Position numbers and translations under genes: made by a program. The notes below the pieces were generated by a model. That model was not told where the DNA came from, did no database searches, and saw only the letters and a program-made list of their open reading frames with translations. Shown here one piece after another: positions 36,691 to 44,875 of a DNA stretch of 57,955 nt. This DNA is from Pelagibacteraceae bacterium AG-422-B15 (lineage in GTDB: Bacteria; Pseudomonadota; Alphaproteobacteria; Pelagibacterales; AG-422-B15), in contig QCMN01000001.1 in NCBI GenBank assembly GCA_003213715.1, positions 1 to 57,955 of the forward strand. The letters run 5' to 3'. Each line of letters begins with the position of its first letter. Position 1 is the first letter of the stretch.

Positions 36691-37451
36691 TGAATTTTTA
36701 CGCTATTAGAGCAATTTATTTTCATGAAATGGATCGAATGAGAAGAACACTTTTTCAAAGCGTGCTTTCACCTGTGCTTTCGACTTCTTTATATTTCATT
36801 GTATTTGGTTCAGTTATTGGGGGTATGATTCCGCAAATTGAAGGTGTTAGTTATGGATCATTCATCGTACCTGGTTTATTAATGCTGACTTTGTTAACTC
36901 AAAGTATATCAAACTCATCGTTTGGAATATTTTTTCCAAAATTTACTGGATCGATTTATGAAGTCCTTGCGGCACCTATTTCCTCTTTAGAAATTATCAT
37001 AGGATTTGTTGGCGCAAGTGCAACTAAATCACTTATTGTTGGTGTCATTATACTTATTACTGCAACTTTTTTTGTCGAGCTAGAAATTCAATATCCATTA
37101 TTAATGCTTTTTCTTTTGGTATTAACATGTCTTACATTTAGTCTTTTTGGATTTCTAATTGGACTACTCAGTGAAAATTTTGAACAGTTGCAAGTTGTAC
37201 CACTTATCATCGTCACTCCTTTAGTTTTTTTAGGCGGTAGTCTCTATACTGTAGAAATGCTTCCAGAATTTTGGCAAAATGTAACTTACTTTAATCCTGT
37301 TTTATATCTTGTGAATGGTATGAGATGGTCTTTTTACGGGGCATCCGATATTAATATTTGGGTCAGTGTAATTTCTTTAGTTGCTTTCTTAAGCATTTGT
37401 GTTGCTGGCGTGGCAATTGCTATTACAAAAGGCTATGGTACTAAGGAGTAA
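36690..37451 (+). CDS. ABC-2 type exporter permease (YadH-like)
   Basis: 253 residues, six hydrophobic segments. It has the early YFHEMDRMRRTLFQSVLSP and the late LVFLGGSLYTVEMLPEFWQN, both ABC-2 hallmarks. It works as a pair with the preceding ATPase. The substrate cannot be told. Confidence 0.88.
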   Translation: MNFYAIRAIYFHEMDRMRRTLFQSVLSPVLSTSLYFIVFGSVIGGMIPQIEGVSYGSFIVPGLLMLTLLTQSISNSSFGIFFPKFTGSIYEVLAAPISSLEIIIGFVGASATKSLIVGVIILITATFFVELEIQYPLLMLFLLVLTCLTFSLFGFLIGLLSENFEQLQVVPLIIVTPLVFLGGSLYTVEMLPEFWQNVTYFNPVLYLVNGMRWSFYGASDINIWVSVISLVAFLSICVAGVAIAITKGYGTKE

Positions 37452-37596
37452 TTTCTATTTTCTAACTGTTACATAATTTCTTAAAAAAATTAGTGATGCG
37501 AATCTTTACACTTGCCAACATGAAACCTTCAAAAAAAAATTAAACATAATTTTTATATTACTAAATAGTGTCTGTAATTTTAGTGATAAAAATAAA

Positions 37597-37635
37597 TGAC
37601 AATTATTTGTCAACTTGAAATTAAAACACTATGAT
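37597..37635 (+). promoter_or_regulatory. Urease operon promoter with embedded operator-like dyad
   Basis: TTGTCA (37607-37612), exactly 17 nt, TATGAT (37630-37635): a near-consensus sigma70 promoter. A perfect dyad TGACAA-TTAT-TTGTCA (37597-37612) covers the -35, fit for a repressor or activator dimer. The expected transcription start (about 37641) is at the ureD ATG (37642), so the message may be leaderless. Confidence 0.65.
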
Positions 37636-37641
37636 AATTTC

Positions 37642-38439
37642 ATGAAAGTAAATCTTCAAAAATCTATAGGCACAATTGATGTAGGATTTATAAATAATGA
37701 TGTTGAAAAATTATATCAGCAAGGATGCCTTAAAGCTTTACTACCTCAATCCTACTCTAGTTTGTCTCAACTAGTTTTAGTTAATACATCTGGAGGCGTA
37801 ACGAGTGGGGACAAGTTTAATACCAATATAGACTTACACAATACACATATGCTCGCTACAAATCAGGCTGCTGAAAAATTATATAGTGGATATGGAGACG
37901 CGGCCAAACTTAAATATACAATTAACATTGATAACAGCACTCTTTTTTGGATACCAAATGAAACAATCCTCTTTGATAACTGTAACCTGAGACGTCAAAT
38001 TGATGTCAATCTTTTAAATAATTCAAATTTATTTTTTTGTGAAACAGTTGTTTATGGTAGATCAGCAATGAATGAAACAATTGAAAAAGGTTACTACTCT
38101 GATCGTTGGAAAATATTTAATGAAAATAAAATTGCTCATCTTGAGATCAATGGCTTTGAGGATAATGTAAAAAGAATGCGGGTAAATAAATTTATGCTTA
38201 ATGATAATATTGCAGTTAATACAATAATAATACTCGGTTCAGAAATGAATAAATTTTATACTGTATTAAAGGATAATATACATGATGAAAAAAGTGTAAC
38301 TACTGGTATTTCAGAGTGGGATGGTAAGATAGTAATAAGGAGCATTTCATCTAATAACTATTATTTAAAAAAATTTACAAAAAATATCGTATCAATCGTG
38401 ATGAATGACAAAATTCCTTACATGTGGGGTGCTGCATGA
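37642..38439 (+). CDS. ureD: Urease accessory protein UreD
   Basis: Scaffold that binds apo-urease with UreF and UreG during nickel loading. The track start is a TTG at 37615, but that lies between the -35 and -10 boxes of a good promoter, so ATG at 37642 ([16 protein letters not shown]) is used. The family segment [16 protein letters not shown] and the later [14 protein letters not shown] are clear. It overlaps ureA (ATGA). Confidence 0.9.
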   Translation: MKVNLQKSIGTIDVGFINNDVEKLYQQGCLKALLPQSYSSLSQLVLVNTSGGVTSGDKFNTNIDLHNTHMLATNQAAEKLYSGYGDAAKLKYTINIDNSTLFWIPNETILFDNCNLRRQIDVNLLNNSNLFFCETVVYGRSAMNETIEKGYYSDRWKIFNENKIAHLEINGFEDNVKRMRVNKFMLNDNIAVNTIIILGSEMNKFYTVLKDNIHDEKSVTTGISEWDGKIVIRSISSNNYYLKKFTKNIVSIVMNDKIPYMWGAA

Positions 38440-38738
38440 AGCTTTCTCCAAGAGAGATTGATAAAATGATGGTCAGCATGGCTGCAATAGTTGCTCGAAA
38501 GAGGTTAGACCGTGGTGTTAAGTTAAATTACCCTGAAGCCGTATCAATTATTTCTGATTATGTTGTTGAAGGTGCAAGGGACGGCAAATCTGTAGCTGAA
38601 CTAATGGAAAGTGCAGCACATGTTCTAAAAAAAGATGACTGTATGGACGGAGTTGCTGAAATGATTGCCGAAGTGCAGACAGAAGCAACTTTTCCGGATG
38701 GAACAAAGTTAGTCACGGTGCATAAACCCATAAGGTAA
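38436..38738 (+). CDS. ureA: Urease gamma subunit
   Basis: 100 residues, the standard size when started at ATG 38436 ([16 protein letters not shown]); the longer track start has no support. It has [18 protein letters not shown] and the end [15 protein letters not shown]. Separate gamma and beta genes are the usual bacterial plan. Confidence 0.97.
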   Translation: MKLSPREIDKMMVSMAAIVARKRLDRGVKLNYPEAVSIISDYVVEGARDGKSVAELMESAAHVLKKDDCMDGVAEMIAEVQTEATFPDGTKLVTVHKPIR

Positions 38739-38745
38739 GAATTAT

Positions 38746-39054
38746 ATGATTCCAGGAGAAATAATTACAAGTGATAGTGACATAATTTTAAATAAAGATT
38801 TAGTGAGTTTGACAATGAAAGTCTCCAATACTGGTGACCGGCCAATTCAAGTCGGTAGCCATTATCACTTTGGCGAAGCAAATGAAAGTCTTGAATTCGA
38901 TAGAAAGAAAGCCTTAGGCATGAGACTTAACATTCCATCTGGAACCGCAGTTAGATTTGAACCAGGGCAAACAAGAGATATTGAACTCATTGAAATACAG
39001 GGACTAAAAAAGTTATTTGGATTTAATAAAAAAGTCATGGGAAAAATTAAATGA
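38746..39054 (+). CDS. ureB: Urease beta subunit
   Basis: 102 residues: [16 protein letters not shown] at the start, [19 protein letters not shown] in the middle and [20 protein letters not shown]. 7 bp after ureA; overlaps ureC by 4 nt. Confidence 0.97.
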   Translation: MIPGEIITSDSDIILNKDLVSLTMKVSNTGDRPIQVGSHYHFGEANESLEFDRKKALGMRLNIPSGTAVRFEPGQTRDIELIEIQGLKKLFGFNKKVMGKIK

Positions 39055-40757
39055 AAAAAATTCCAAGACAATCTTATGCAGCTATGTACGGCCCCACAAC
39101 AGGCGATAAAGTAAGGTTAGCTGATACTGAGCTTTTCATTGAGGTTGAAAAAGACCTCACAGTCTATGGTGAGGAAGTCAAGTTTGGTGGTGGAAAAGTT
39201 ATTCGCGATGGAATGGGACAGTCTCAGGTTTCAAGAAGTGATGGAGCAGTAGACACAGTTATTACTAATGCTCTAATACTAGATGTCACAGGGATATTTA
39301 AAGCAGATATTGGACTAAAGAACGGAAATATTGATCATATTGGAAAAGCTGGTAACCCTGATACACAACCTGGTGTGGATATTATAATTGGTCCAGGTAC
39401 TGAGGTTATTGCAGGTGAAGGTAAAATTGTAACGGCGGGCGGCTTTGATAGTCATATACATTTCATATGTCCTCAGCAAATTGATGACGCCTTACATTCT
39501 GGCATTACGACGATGTTGGGTGGAGGTACTGGACCAGCACATGGAACATTAGCAACTACTTGCACACCTGGGCCATGGCACATAGGCAGGATGCTTCAAT
39601 CATCTGATGCTTTCTCGATGAATTTAGCTTATGCAGGCAAAGGAAATTCTTCGATGCCTTCTGGTTTAGAGGAACAAGTTCTTGGTGGAGCAGCTGCTCT
39701 CAAACTTCACGAGGACTGGGGCTCTACTCCTGGTGCAATTGATAATTGTTTAAATGTTGCTGATAAATTCGACGTTCAGGTCATGATACATACTGATACA
39801 CTCAATGAAAGTGGCTTTGTGGAAAATACAATCAATGCAATTAATAAAAGAACCATTCATACATTTCATACTGAAGGTGCTGGTGGTGGACACGCGCCTG
39901 ATATAATAAAAATTTGTGGTGAACCGTATGTTTTGCCATCCTCAACTAATCCAACACGACCATTTACTGTTAACACTGTTGAAGAGCACTTAGATATGCT
40001 GATGGTTTGCCATCACCTTGATAAATCAATACCTGAAGACGTCGCTTTTGCGGAAAGTCGAATACGCAGAGAGACAATGGCTGCTGAGGACATACTGCAC
40101 GATATGGGTGCTTTCTCAATCATCGCATCTGATAGTCAAGCTATGGGACGCGTTGGTGAGGTTATTATTAGAACATGGCAAACGGCTCATAAAATGAAAG
40201 TGCAACGAGGAAGACTATCTGAAGAGCAAGGTGATAATGATAATTTAAGAGTTAAACGTTACCTTGCAAAATATACAATAAACCCATCAATTGCTCATGG
40301 AATCTCTTCTTATGTTGGCAGTCTCGAAAAAAATAAAAGAGCCGATATCGTTATCTGGGACCCAGCTTTTTTTGGTGTTAAGCCTGAGATTATAATAATG
40401 GGTGGAAGTATTGCCTGCGCTCAAATGGGCGATCCAAACGCATCGATTCCAACTCCTCAACCTGTGTATACACGTCCAATGTTTGGAAGTTATGGAAGAT
40501 CGCTTGAAAATTCATCGGTAACTTTTGTCAGTAAGAGTTCACTGGAAGCAGATAGCCTAAATCATCTGAATATACAAAAAACTTTGTTACCAGTAAGCAA
40601 TACAAGGTCAATTTCAAAAAAAGATATGGTATTAAACGATGTTTGCCCAACTATAGATGTAAATCCTGAAACATATGAGGTTAGAGCAAATGGAGAAATT
40701 ATAACATGTGAACCGGCAGAAGAATTACCAATGGCACAAAAATATTTTATGTACTGA
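39051..40757 (+). CDS. ureC: Urease alpha (catalytic) subunit
   Basis: Nickel enzyme splitting urea to ammonia and carbamate, 568 residues. The nickel-bridging carbamylated Lys is in [14 protein letters not shown], His ligands in [12 protein letters not shown] and [13 protein letters not shown] and [12 protein letters not shown], and the active-site flap Cys-His in [11 protein letters not shown]. All catalytic residues look intact, so urease should be active when nickel is available. Confidence 0.98.
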   Translation: MKKIPRQSYAAMYGPTTGDKVRLADTELFIEVEKDLTVYGEEVKFGGGKVIRDGMGQSQVSRSDGAVDTVITNALILDVTGIFKADIGLKNGNIDHIGKAGNPDTQPGVDIIIGPGTEVIAGEGKIVTAGGFDSHIHFICPQQIDDALHSGITTMLGGGTGPAHGTLATTCTPGPWHIGRMLQSSDAFSMNLAYAGKGNSSMPSGLEEQVLGGAAALKLHEDWGSTPGAIDNCLNVADKFDVQVMIHTDTLNESGFVENTINAINKRTIHTFHTEGAGGGHAPDIIKICGEPYVLPSSTNPTRPFTVNTVEEHLDMLMVCHHLDKSIPEDVAFAESRIRRETMAAEDILHDMGAFSIIASDSQAMGRVGEVIIRTWQTAHKMKVQRGRLSEEQGDNDNLRVKRYLAKYTINPSIAHGISSYVGSLEKNKRADIVIWDPAFFGVKPEIIIMGGSIACAQMGDPNASIPTPQPVYTRPMFGSYGRSLENSSVTFVSKSSLEADSLNHLNIQKTLLPVSNTRSISKKDMVLNDVCPTIDVNPETYEVRANGEIITCEPAEELPMAQKYFMY

Positions 40758-40759
40758 CT

Positions 40760-41203
40760 ATGGAAATTTGTAATTCAATTTTAAGTTACTATGATTTCTC
40801 TGAAGAGGTGGATACAATTTCCCTATCTTATGAGGAGAGATTCATGCGACGCAAAAAATTAGTTTCTGACAAAGGCCATGAATTTCTAGTTGATCTTGAT
40901 GAAATGAAATCAGTCTTGAGTAATCAAGCTTTCAAACTTCAGAGTGGAAAATTAATTACTATAAAATCAAAAAAAGAAAATTTAATTGAGATCAAGTCAG
41001 AAAATTTAAATAAGTTAATATGGCATATCGGAAATAGACATATCCCCTGTCAGATTGAAGCTACAAGAATCTTAATACAAAATGACCATATCATTGAGGA
41101 TATGGTGAGAAGACTTGGGGGGAAGACAAAATCTGTGGTTGAACAATTTAATCCTGAAGGAGGGGCTTATGGTATGGGAAGAACGCATGGTCACCAACAT
41201 TAA
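40760..41203 (+). CDS. ureE: Urease accessory protein UreE (nickel chaperone)
   Basis: 147 residues. An N-terminal peptide-binding-like domain precedes a metal-binding domain with NRHIPCQIEATRILIQNDH and the end [14 protein letters not shown]. The C-terminal His tail is short, so storage of many nickel ions, as in Klebsiella UreE, is not expected. ureF begins inside its last codons. Confidence 0.92.
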   Translation: MEICNSILSYYDFSEEVDTISLSYEERFMRRKKLVSDKGHEFLVDLDEMKSVLSNQAFKLQSGKLITIKSKKENLIEIKSENLNKLIWHIGNRHIPCQIEATRILIQNDHIIEDMVRRLGGKTKSVVEQFNPEGGAYGMGRTHGHQH

Positions 41204-41846
41204 AGATAAAAACCCATTAGATTTAAAATCTCATCAAATTTTGCATCTTTGGTTTTCATCTTCATTTCCTATTGGTTCATACGCTTATTCGCATGGTCTC
41301 GAGGCTATAATTGATGACAAGCTTATCAAAAATAAAAATGACGTATTAGAATTTATTAAGAGTATTCTCTTTGAGGGAACCTGCAGAAATGAGTATATCT
41401 TTATAAAGGCTACCTATGATGGTATTGATATAAATGATTTAGTGCTTGCAAGCTGCGCATCTAAGGAACGTCAACTTGAAACACTCAAAATGGGCGATGC
41501 CTTCAGAAAAATTATGTCTGAGAGTTGGAACTATACAATAAATAATGAGACTGCTTTTCCAGTCTGTATTGCTCAAGCAGGGATTAAATTTCATATTGCT
41601 TTTGATGATTTAGTTGATTTTTATATTCAATCATTCATCTCAAACTTAATTAATATGTGCGTTAAACATATACCTTTAAGTCAAAAAGATGGTCAAGATT
41701 GTATGTTTTCATTTCTTGGTATGATGAAAAGTTTTCATAATACGATGAAAGAATTAAGCTTAGACGATTTACGCAGTTCAATGTTTTGTGCGGATATTTA
41801 TAGTATGAAACACGAAAATCTTAAATCTAGAATTTACGTCACGTGA
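41187..41846 (+). CDS. ureF: Urease accessory protein UreF
   Basis: GTPase regulator in urease maturation. The track start at 41115 covers ureE coding sequence in another frame; ATG at 41187 ([16 protein letters not shown]) gives the usual N-terminus and a 17-nt overlap with ureE. The family segment [21 protein letters not shown] is clear. All-helical, 219 residues. Confidence 0.9.
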   Translation: MVTNIKDKNPLDLKSHQILHLWFSSSFPIGSYAYSHGLEAIIDDKLIKNKNDVLEFIKSILFEGTCRNEYIFIKATYDGIDINDLVLASCASKERQLETLKMGDAFRKIMSESWNYTINNETAFPVCIAQAGIKFHIAFDDLVDFYIQSFISNLINMCVKHIPLSQKDGQDCMFSFLGMMKSFHNTMKELSLDDLRSSMFCADIYSMKHENLKSRIYVT

Positions 41847-42463
41847 ATAATTTTCGAGGACCTTTAAAAATTGGTATTGGTGGCCCCGTCGGTGCAGGTA
41901 AAACAAGTCTTACTGAGGCTTTGTGCAAAAATTTATCTAAAAATATTTCAATGGCAGTTATATCGAATGATATTTATACAATAGAAGATGCCGAGTATTT
42001 AATGAGAGCTCAAGTTTTACCAATTGAGAGAATTAAAGGTGTTGAAACTGGTGGATGCCCTCATACCGCAATTCGAGAGGATGCTTCGATTAACCTCTTA
42101 GCTGTAGAAGAAATGAAACAAAAATTTCCTGATTTACAATTGCTATTGATTGAGTCAGGTGGAGATAATTTGGCTGCAACGTTTAGTCCAGAGTTAGTAG
42201 ATTTATCAATCTATGTGATTGATGTTGGAATGGGAGGTGATATCCCTCGCAAAGGTGGGCCAGCAATAAGAAAATCTGATTTACTAATCATCAATAAAAC
42301 TGATTTAGCAAATCACGTAAATGTTGATTTGGATCAAATGAAATTAGATGTTGAAACTGCCCGATCAGGCATGCCTTATATTTTTTGTGAAATGAAGAAT
42401 AATAAGGGTATAGAAAATATTGCTGAGTTTCTCAAAACTGAGGGTGGCCTTGAAATAAACTAA
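41843..42463 (+). CDS. ureG: Urease accessory GTPase UreG
   Basis: Delivers nickel to urease with GTP hydrolysis, 206 residues. P-loop [14 protein letters not shown], metal-binding [15 protein letters not shown] (Cys-Pro-His), [16 protein letters not shown] and [10 protein letters not shown]. It starts with GTG overlapping the ureF stop (GTGA). The 3' end lies inside a 16-bp direct repeat and touches a decayed fragment on the other strand. No urea or nickel transporter genes follow. Confidence 0.97.
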   Translation: MNNFRGPLKIGIGGPVGAGKTSLTEALCKNLSKNISMAVISNDIYTIEDAEYLMRAQVLPIERIKGVETGGCPHTAIREDASINLLAVEEMKQKFPDLQLLLIESGGDNLAATFSPELVDLSIYVIDVGMGGDIPRKGGPAIRKSDLLIINKTDLANHVNVDLDQMKLDVETARSGMPYIFCEMKNNKGIENIAEFLKTEGGLEIN

Positions 42464-42474
42464 AATCCACTTTC
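42459..42474. repeat. 16-bp direct repeat, left copy
   Basis: ACTAAAATCCACTTTC, identical to 42766-42781. It spans the ureG stop codon. The pair brackets the segment holding the hairpin and the tRNA-like cloverleaf. Confidence 0.9.
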
Positions 42475-42525
42475 CTGAATGAGTATTGAGGTAGTAGTAT
42501 TAAATATGTTTTGTAAGGTGTTCAT
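42460..42525 (-). pseudogene. Remnant of a second M50/HlyD gene 3' end
   Basis: Reading leftward, codons give [18 protein letters not shown] followed by TAG. The intact M50/HlyD gene ends FQNLFNLVSSTLIRESGF then TAG: 11 of 18 residues are identical and the last 16 bp are identical at DNA level. An in-frame TGA precedes it, so only about 20 codons survive. I read it as the scar of a tandem or displaced paralogue, convergent on ureG. Confidence 0.7.
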
Positions 42526-42610
42526 TCATGTATGAATATATATCAATGGCTTAAATCATATCCAATCATGAAAAAAATGTGTTATTATGCATAAAAGCTA
42601 GAAATTACAG

Positions 42611-42642
42611 TCTGTGTAACTGCTGCATTATTGCTACACAGA
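42611..42642. other. Strong hairpin in the ureG-M50 gap
   Basis: TCTGTGTA pairs with TACACAGA (8 bp), with a possible inner GCA-TTAT-TGC stem. No T-run follows, so it is not a clear intrinsic terminator. It lies upstream of the tRNA-like element. The rest of 42526-42692 holds no ORF. Confidence 0.5.
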
Positions 42643-42692
42643 AAATAATTCAACATTGTATAAACGATATTACTGTTTGATATCAATGCTTT

Positions 42693-42766
42693 GCCCCTAT
42701 CGCTTAATAGTAAAGCAGATCATTGGTAATGATCAGCCGCTGGAGCGTAACCAGCTAGGGGCACCA
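42693..42766 (+). tRNA. tRNA-Thr(GGT)-like cloverleaf lacking elbow bases
   Basis: 74 nt with encoded CCA. All stems pair perfectly: acceptor GCCCCTA/TAGGGGC, D GCTT/AAGC, anticodon GATCA/TGATC, T GCTGG/CCAGC. The anticodon loop TTGGTAA reads GGT (Thr), with T33 and A37 normal; G1:C72 and C2:G71 also suit threonyl-tRNA synthetase. But the D-loop is AATAGTA, without the G18-G19 pair, and the T-loop is AGCGTAA in place of TTCRANT, so the D-loop/T-loop contact is lost. A weak TTGTAT...GATATC promoter lies just upstream. It may be a pseudogene or a tRNA with a non-ribosomal role. Confidence 0.6.
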
Positions 42767-42781
42767 CTAAAATCCACTTTC
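42766..42781. repeat. 16-bp direct repeat, right copy
   Basis: ACTAAAATCCACTTTC, identical to 42459-42474. Its first base is the final A of the tRNA-like CCA and the rest encodes the last residues and stop of the M50/HlyD gene. Confidence 0.9.
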
Positions 42782-44875
42782 TCTAATTAATGTTGATGAA
42801 ACCAAATTAAATAGATTTTGAAAAATATTATAGTTTTCAGTTTGAATTTTTACTTTACCTGCTGTTTGCCATTGAACAGTCTCAACTTCTGTACTTGTAG
42901 AAAAATTAAGCTGATATAATGCTTCTTCTGGTCGATAAATAATTTTTCCATCTCCCTTCACTTCACGAGATGCAATTGATCCACCATAAGTAGATACTAA
43001 TGATAAGTAAGGAAGTTCTTCTGTCGATGTATTATTTTGTGAAACCAAGACAACTTCTGCTTCATCAAATTCATTATTTTTTGGCACAAAATAACCACTA
43101 GTATTATCTTCAAGTTTATACAAATCATTTTCGCTAATGAATGCAACGACTTTTGTGTCATTGAATTGAACAATAGAAAATAATTTTTCTTTTATATTCA
43201 CCCACTGTCCATTATTTAAATACTTAAGATCTTTTATCACCCCACCCATTGGTGCATAAATGGATAGATTTTCATTTTCCTCTTTGAGACTTTTAAGAAT
43301 TTCAAATTCTACTTTTAATTGGTTTTCTAATACCATGAGGTTTTTCATATCAGCCTCTGATCCAATTCGACGGTCTAGTTTTTGTTGTATCATCTTCACG
43401 CGCTCAATTGCTTTATCAACTTTATTTGATAGAGATGGGCTCATCATTGTTATTAATAAATCACCTTTTTCGACTTGTTGATCTGAGATAACAAAAATCT
43501 CTTTTATCTCTGAATCTTCTGTTGGATAGATATCGACTACTTCACCTCGATCAATCACCGCTGGAAGACTGAGTGAACTTCGCCATGGTACCAACATTGC
43601 TGCCAAAAATACTGAGAAAATAATAATTGATCTTAAAGAAGTCCAATTAAAACGCATGTACCTTCTAAGTCCCCACCACTGTTTAATTTCTCTCCAAATT
43701 GGTAGTAAAATGAACCAAACAATCTCAATTATGAACAGAATGATACCAAGAATTTTGAATGTTAAATAATAAACCAATAAGGCAATTCCAATAAATATGA
43801 AGAAGCGATATATCCATGTCATCCAAGCGTAAATAATGAAAGTCCACCGTCTTTGACTCATGAGTTGCTCCGGTGGTTGGAATTTAAATCCAAAGATCCA
43901 TTCTCTAATCTGCCATCGACCTAAAGCAAAAGAGCGCGGTTGAAGATTTTCCGCTTTAAGAAAATCCGAGAGCACATAGTAACCGTCAAATCTCATAAAC
44001 GGGCTAATATTAATAAGAAGTGATGATATCCAGCTTGAAGTCGCAATAAAAAATGAAGCACTTTTGATAACGCCTTCAGGACTTACAGCCCAAACAAATG
44101 TAGCGAGAAGGGCAAGATGCAATTCTGTCAGCATGCCAGCAAAATTAATCAGTAAGCGTTTTCGATGATCAGTTAATTTATAAGCATCGGTTGTATCTGT
44201 GTACAAGAAGGGAAAAAAAACCAGCATTGCAAGACCAATTGAAGAAACTTTGCATTTATAATAAGTGGCAACATAAGCATGCCCTAGTTCGTGCAAGGCT
44301 TTTACAAAAACAATCGTTATCCCAAATAAAATCAATCCATTAACATTAAAGAAATAAGAAAATGTTGTTAAAAATGTTTCATAGTTTTGGATTGTTAAAA
44401 AAATACCAATGATCCCCAGAATATAAATTATAAGTCTGCTAGTTTGCGATCCAAGAAACAATGCAAAAGGTAAACTGTTTTCAAGACCATTCCCAGGTTT
44501 GAATAATGGGATTTTAAAGAACAAATAATTATGAATAATTTTTAACAACCAATGCTTGTTAAGTTTCTCTTTTTGAACAACTAAAGATTTAACTTCATCG
44601 CCAGTTTTTTTAATAGTTAAATTGTTGAGATTTAGAAAACTGATAAATTCTTCAATTTCTTCTTGTGTAATAGACAGATTACTTTTTTTAATTTTTTCTA
44701 TAAATTCAGTTGTGTCAATTCCACTTGACCAATTTTTAAGTAGATCAAATGCTTTTTTATTTATCGAAAAGTATTTATTTCTTAAGGAGTCATATAGAAG
44801 CCATGACGCTGATCCGTCCTCTTTCTTGGGTCCCTCACTGAGTTTTAAATCTTGTCGAATAGACGGTACAATCAT
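42767..44875 (-). CDS. PqqD-like / M50 site-2 protease-like / HlyD fusion protein
   Basis: 702-residue inner-membrane protein. Residues about 10-90 look like a PqqD/RRE domain (WLLYDSLRNKYFSINKKAFD...). About 135-430 are polytopic with the zinc-protease motif HELGH (195-199) and NISPFMRFDGYY (289-300), which supplies the third ligand, so the site looks catalytically complete. About 440-690 form a periplasmic HlyD/biotinyl-lipoyl and beta-barrel part with a helical hairpin (KAIERVKMIQQKLDRR...). It starts one base after the GAF-HlyD stop and is last in the giant-protein operon. I infer an export or processing component that replaces an ABC ATPase. Confidence 0.8.
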   Translation of the reverse strand: MIVPSIRQDLKLSEGPKKEDGSASWLLYDSLRNKYFSINKKAFDLLKNWSSGIDTTEFIEKIKKSNLSITQEEIEEFISFLNLNNLTIKKTGDEVKSLVVQKEKLNKHWLLKIIHNYLFFKIPLFKPGNGLENSLPFALFLGSQTSRLIIYILGIIGIFLTIQNYETFLTTFSYFFNVNGLILFGITIVFVKALHELGHAYVATYYKCKVSSIGLAMLVFFPFLYTDTTDAYKLTDHRKRLLINFAGMLTELHLALLATFVWAVSPEGVIKSASFFIATSSWISSLLINISPFMRFDGYYVLSDFLKAENLQPRSFALGRWQIREWIFGFKFQPPEQLMSQRRWTFIIYAWMTWIYRFFIFIGIALLVYYLTFKILGIILFIIEIVWFILLPIWREIKQWWGLRRYMRFNWTSLRSIIIFSVFLAAMLVPWRSSLSLPAVIDRGEVVDIYPTEDSEIKEIFVISDQQVEKGDLLITMMSPSLSNKVDKAIERVKMIQQKLDRRIGSEADMKNLMVLENQLKVEFEILKSLKEENENLSIYAPMGGVIKDLKYLNNGQWVNIKEKLFSIVQFNDTKVVAFISENDLYKLEDNTSGYFVPKNNEFDEAEVVLVSQNNTSTEELPYLSLVSTYGGSIASREVKGDGKIIYRPEEALYQLNFSTSTEVETVQWQTAGKVKIQTENYNIFQNLFNLVSSTLIRESGF

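Noticed and set aside
41115-41846. Long ureF start at 41115
   Set aside because: The extra 24 codons are an out-of-frame reading of ureE; ATG at 41187 gives the family N-terminus.
42590-42766. Possible permuted two-piece tmRNA in the ureG-M50 gap
   Set aside because: The cloverleaf is complete and has an anticodon arm; I find no tag-coding frame ending in ALAA-like residues nor the GGGG(C/T)TG start.
42693-42766. Minus-strand tRNA at the same place
   Set aside because: Read leftward the arm order and spacer lengths do not fit a tRNA, and CCA is on the plus strand.
42459-42781. Simple insertion sequence or MITE with target duplication
   Set aside because: No terminal inverted repeats or transposase, and similarity at the left repeat goes on into a decayed M50 gene 3' end, which a plain target duplication does not explain.
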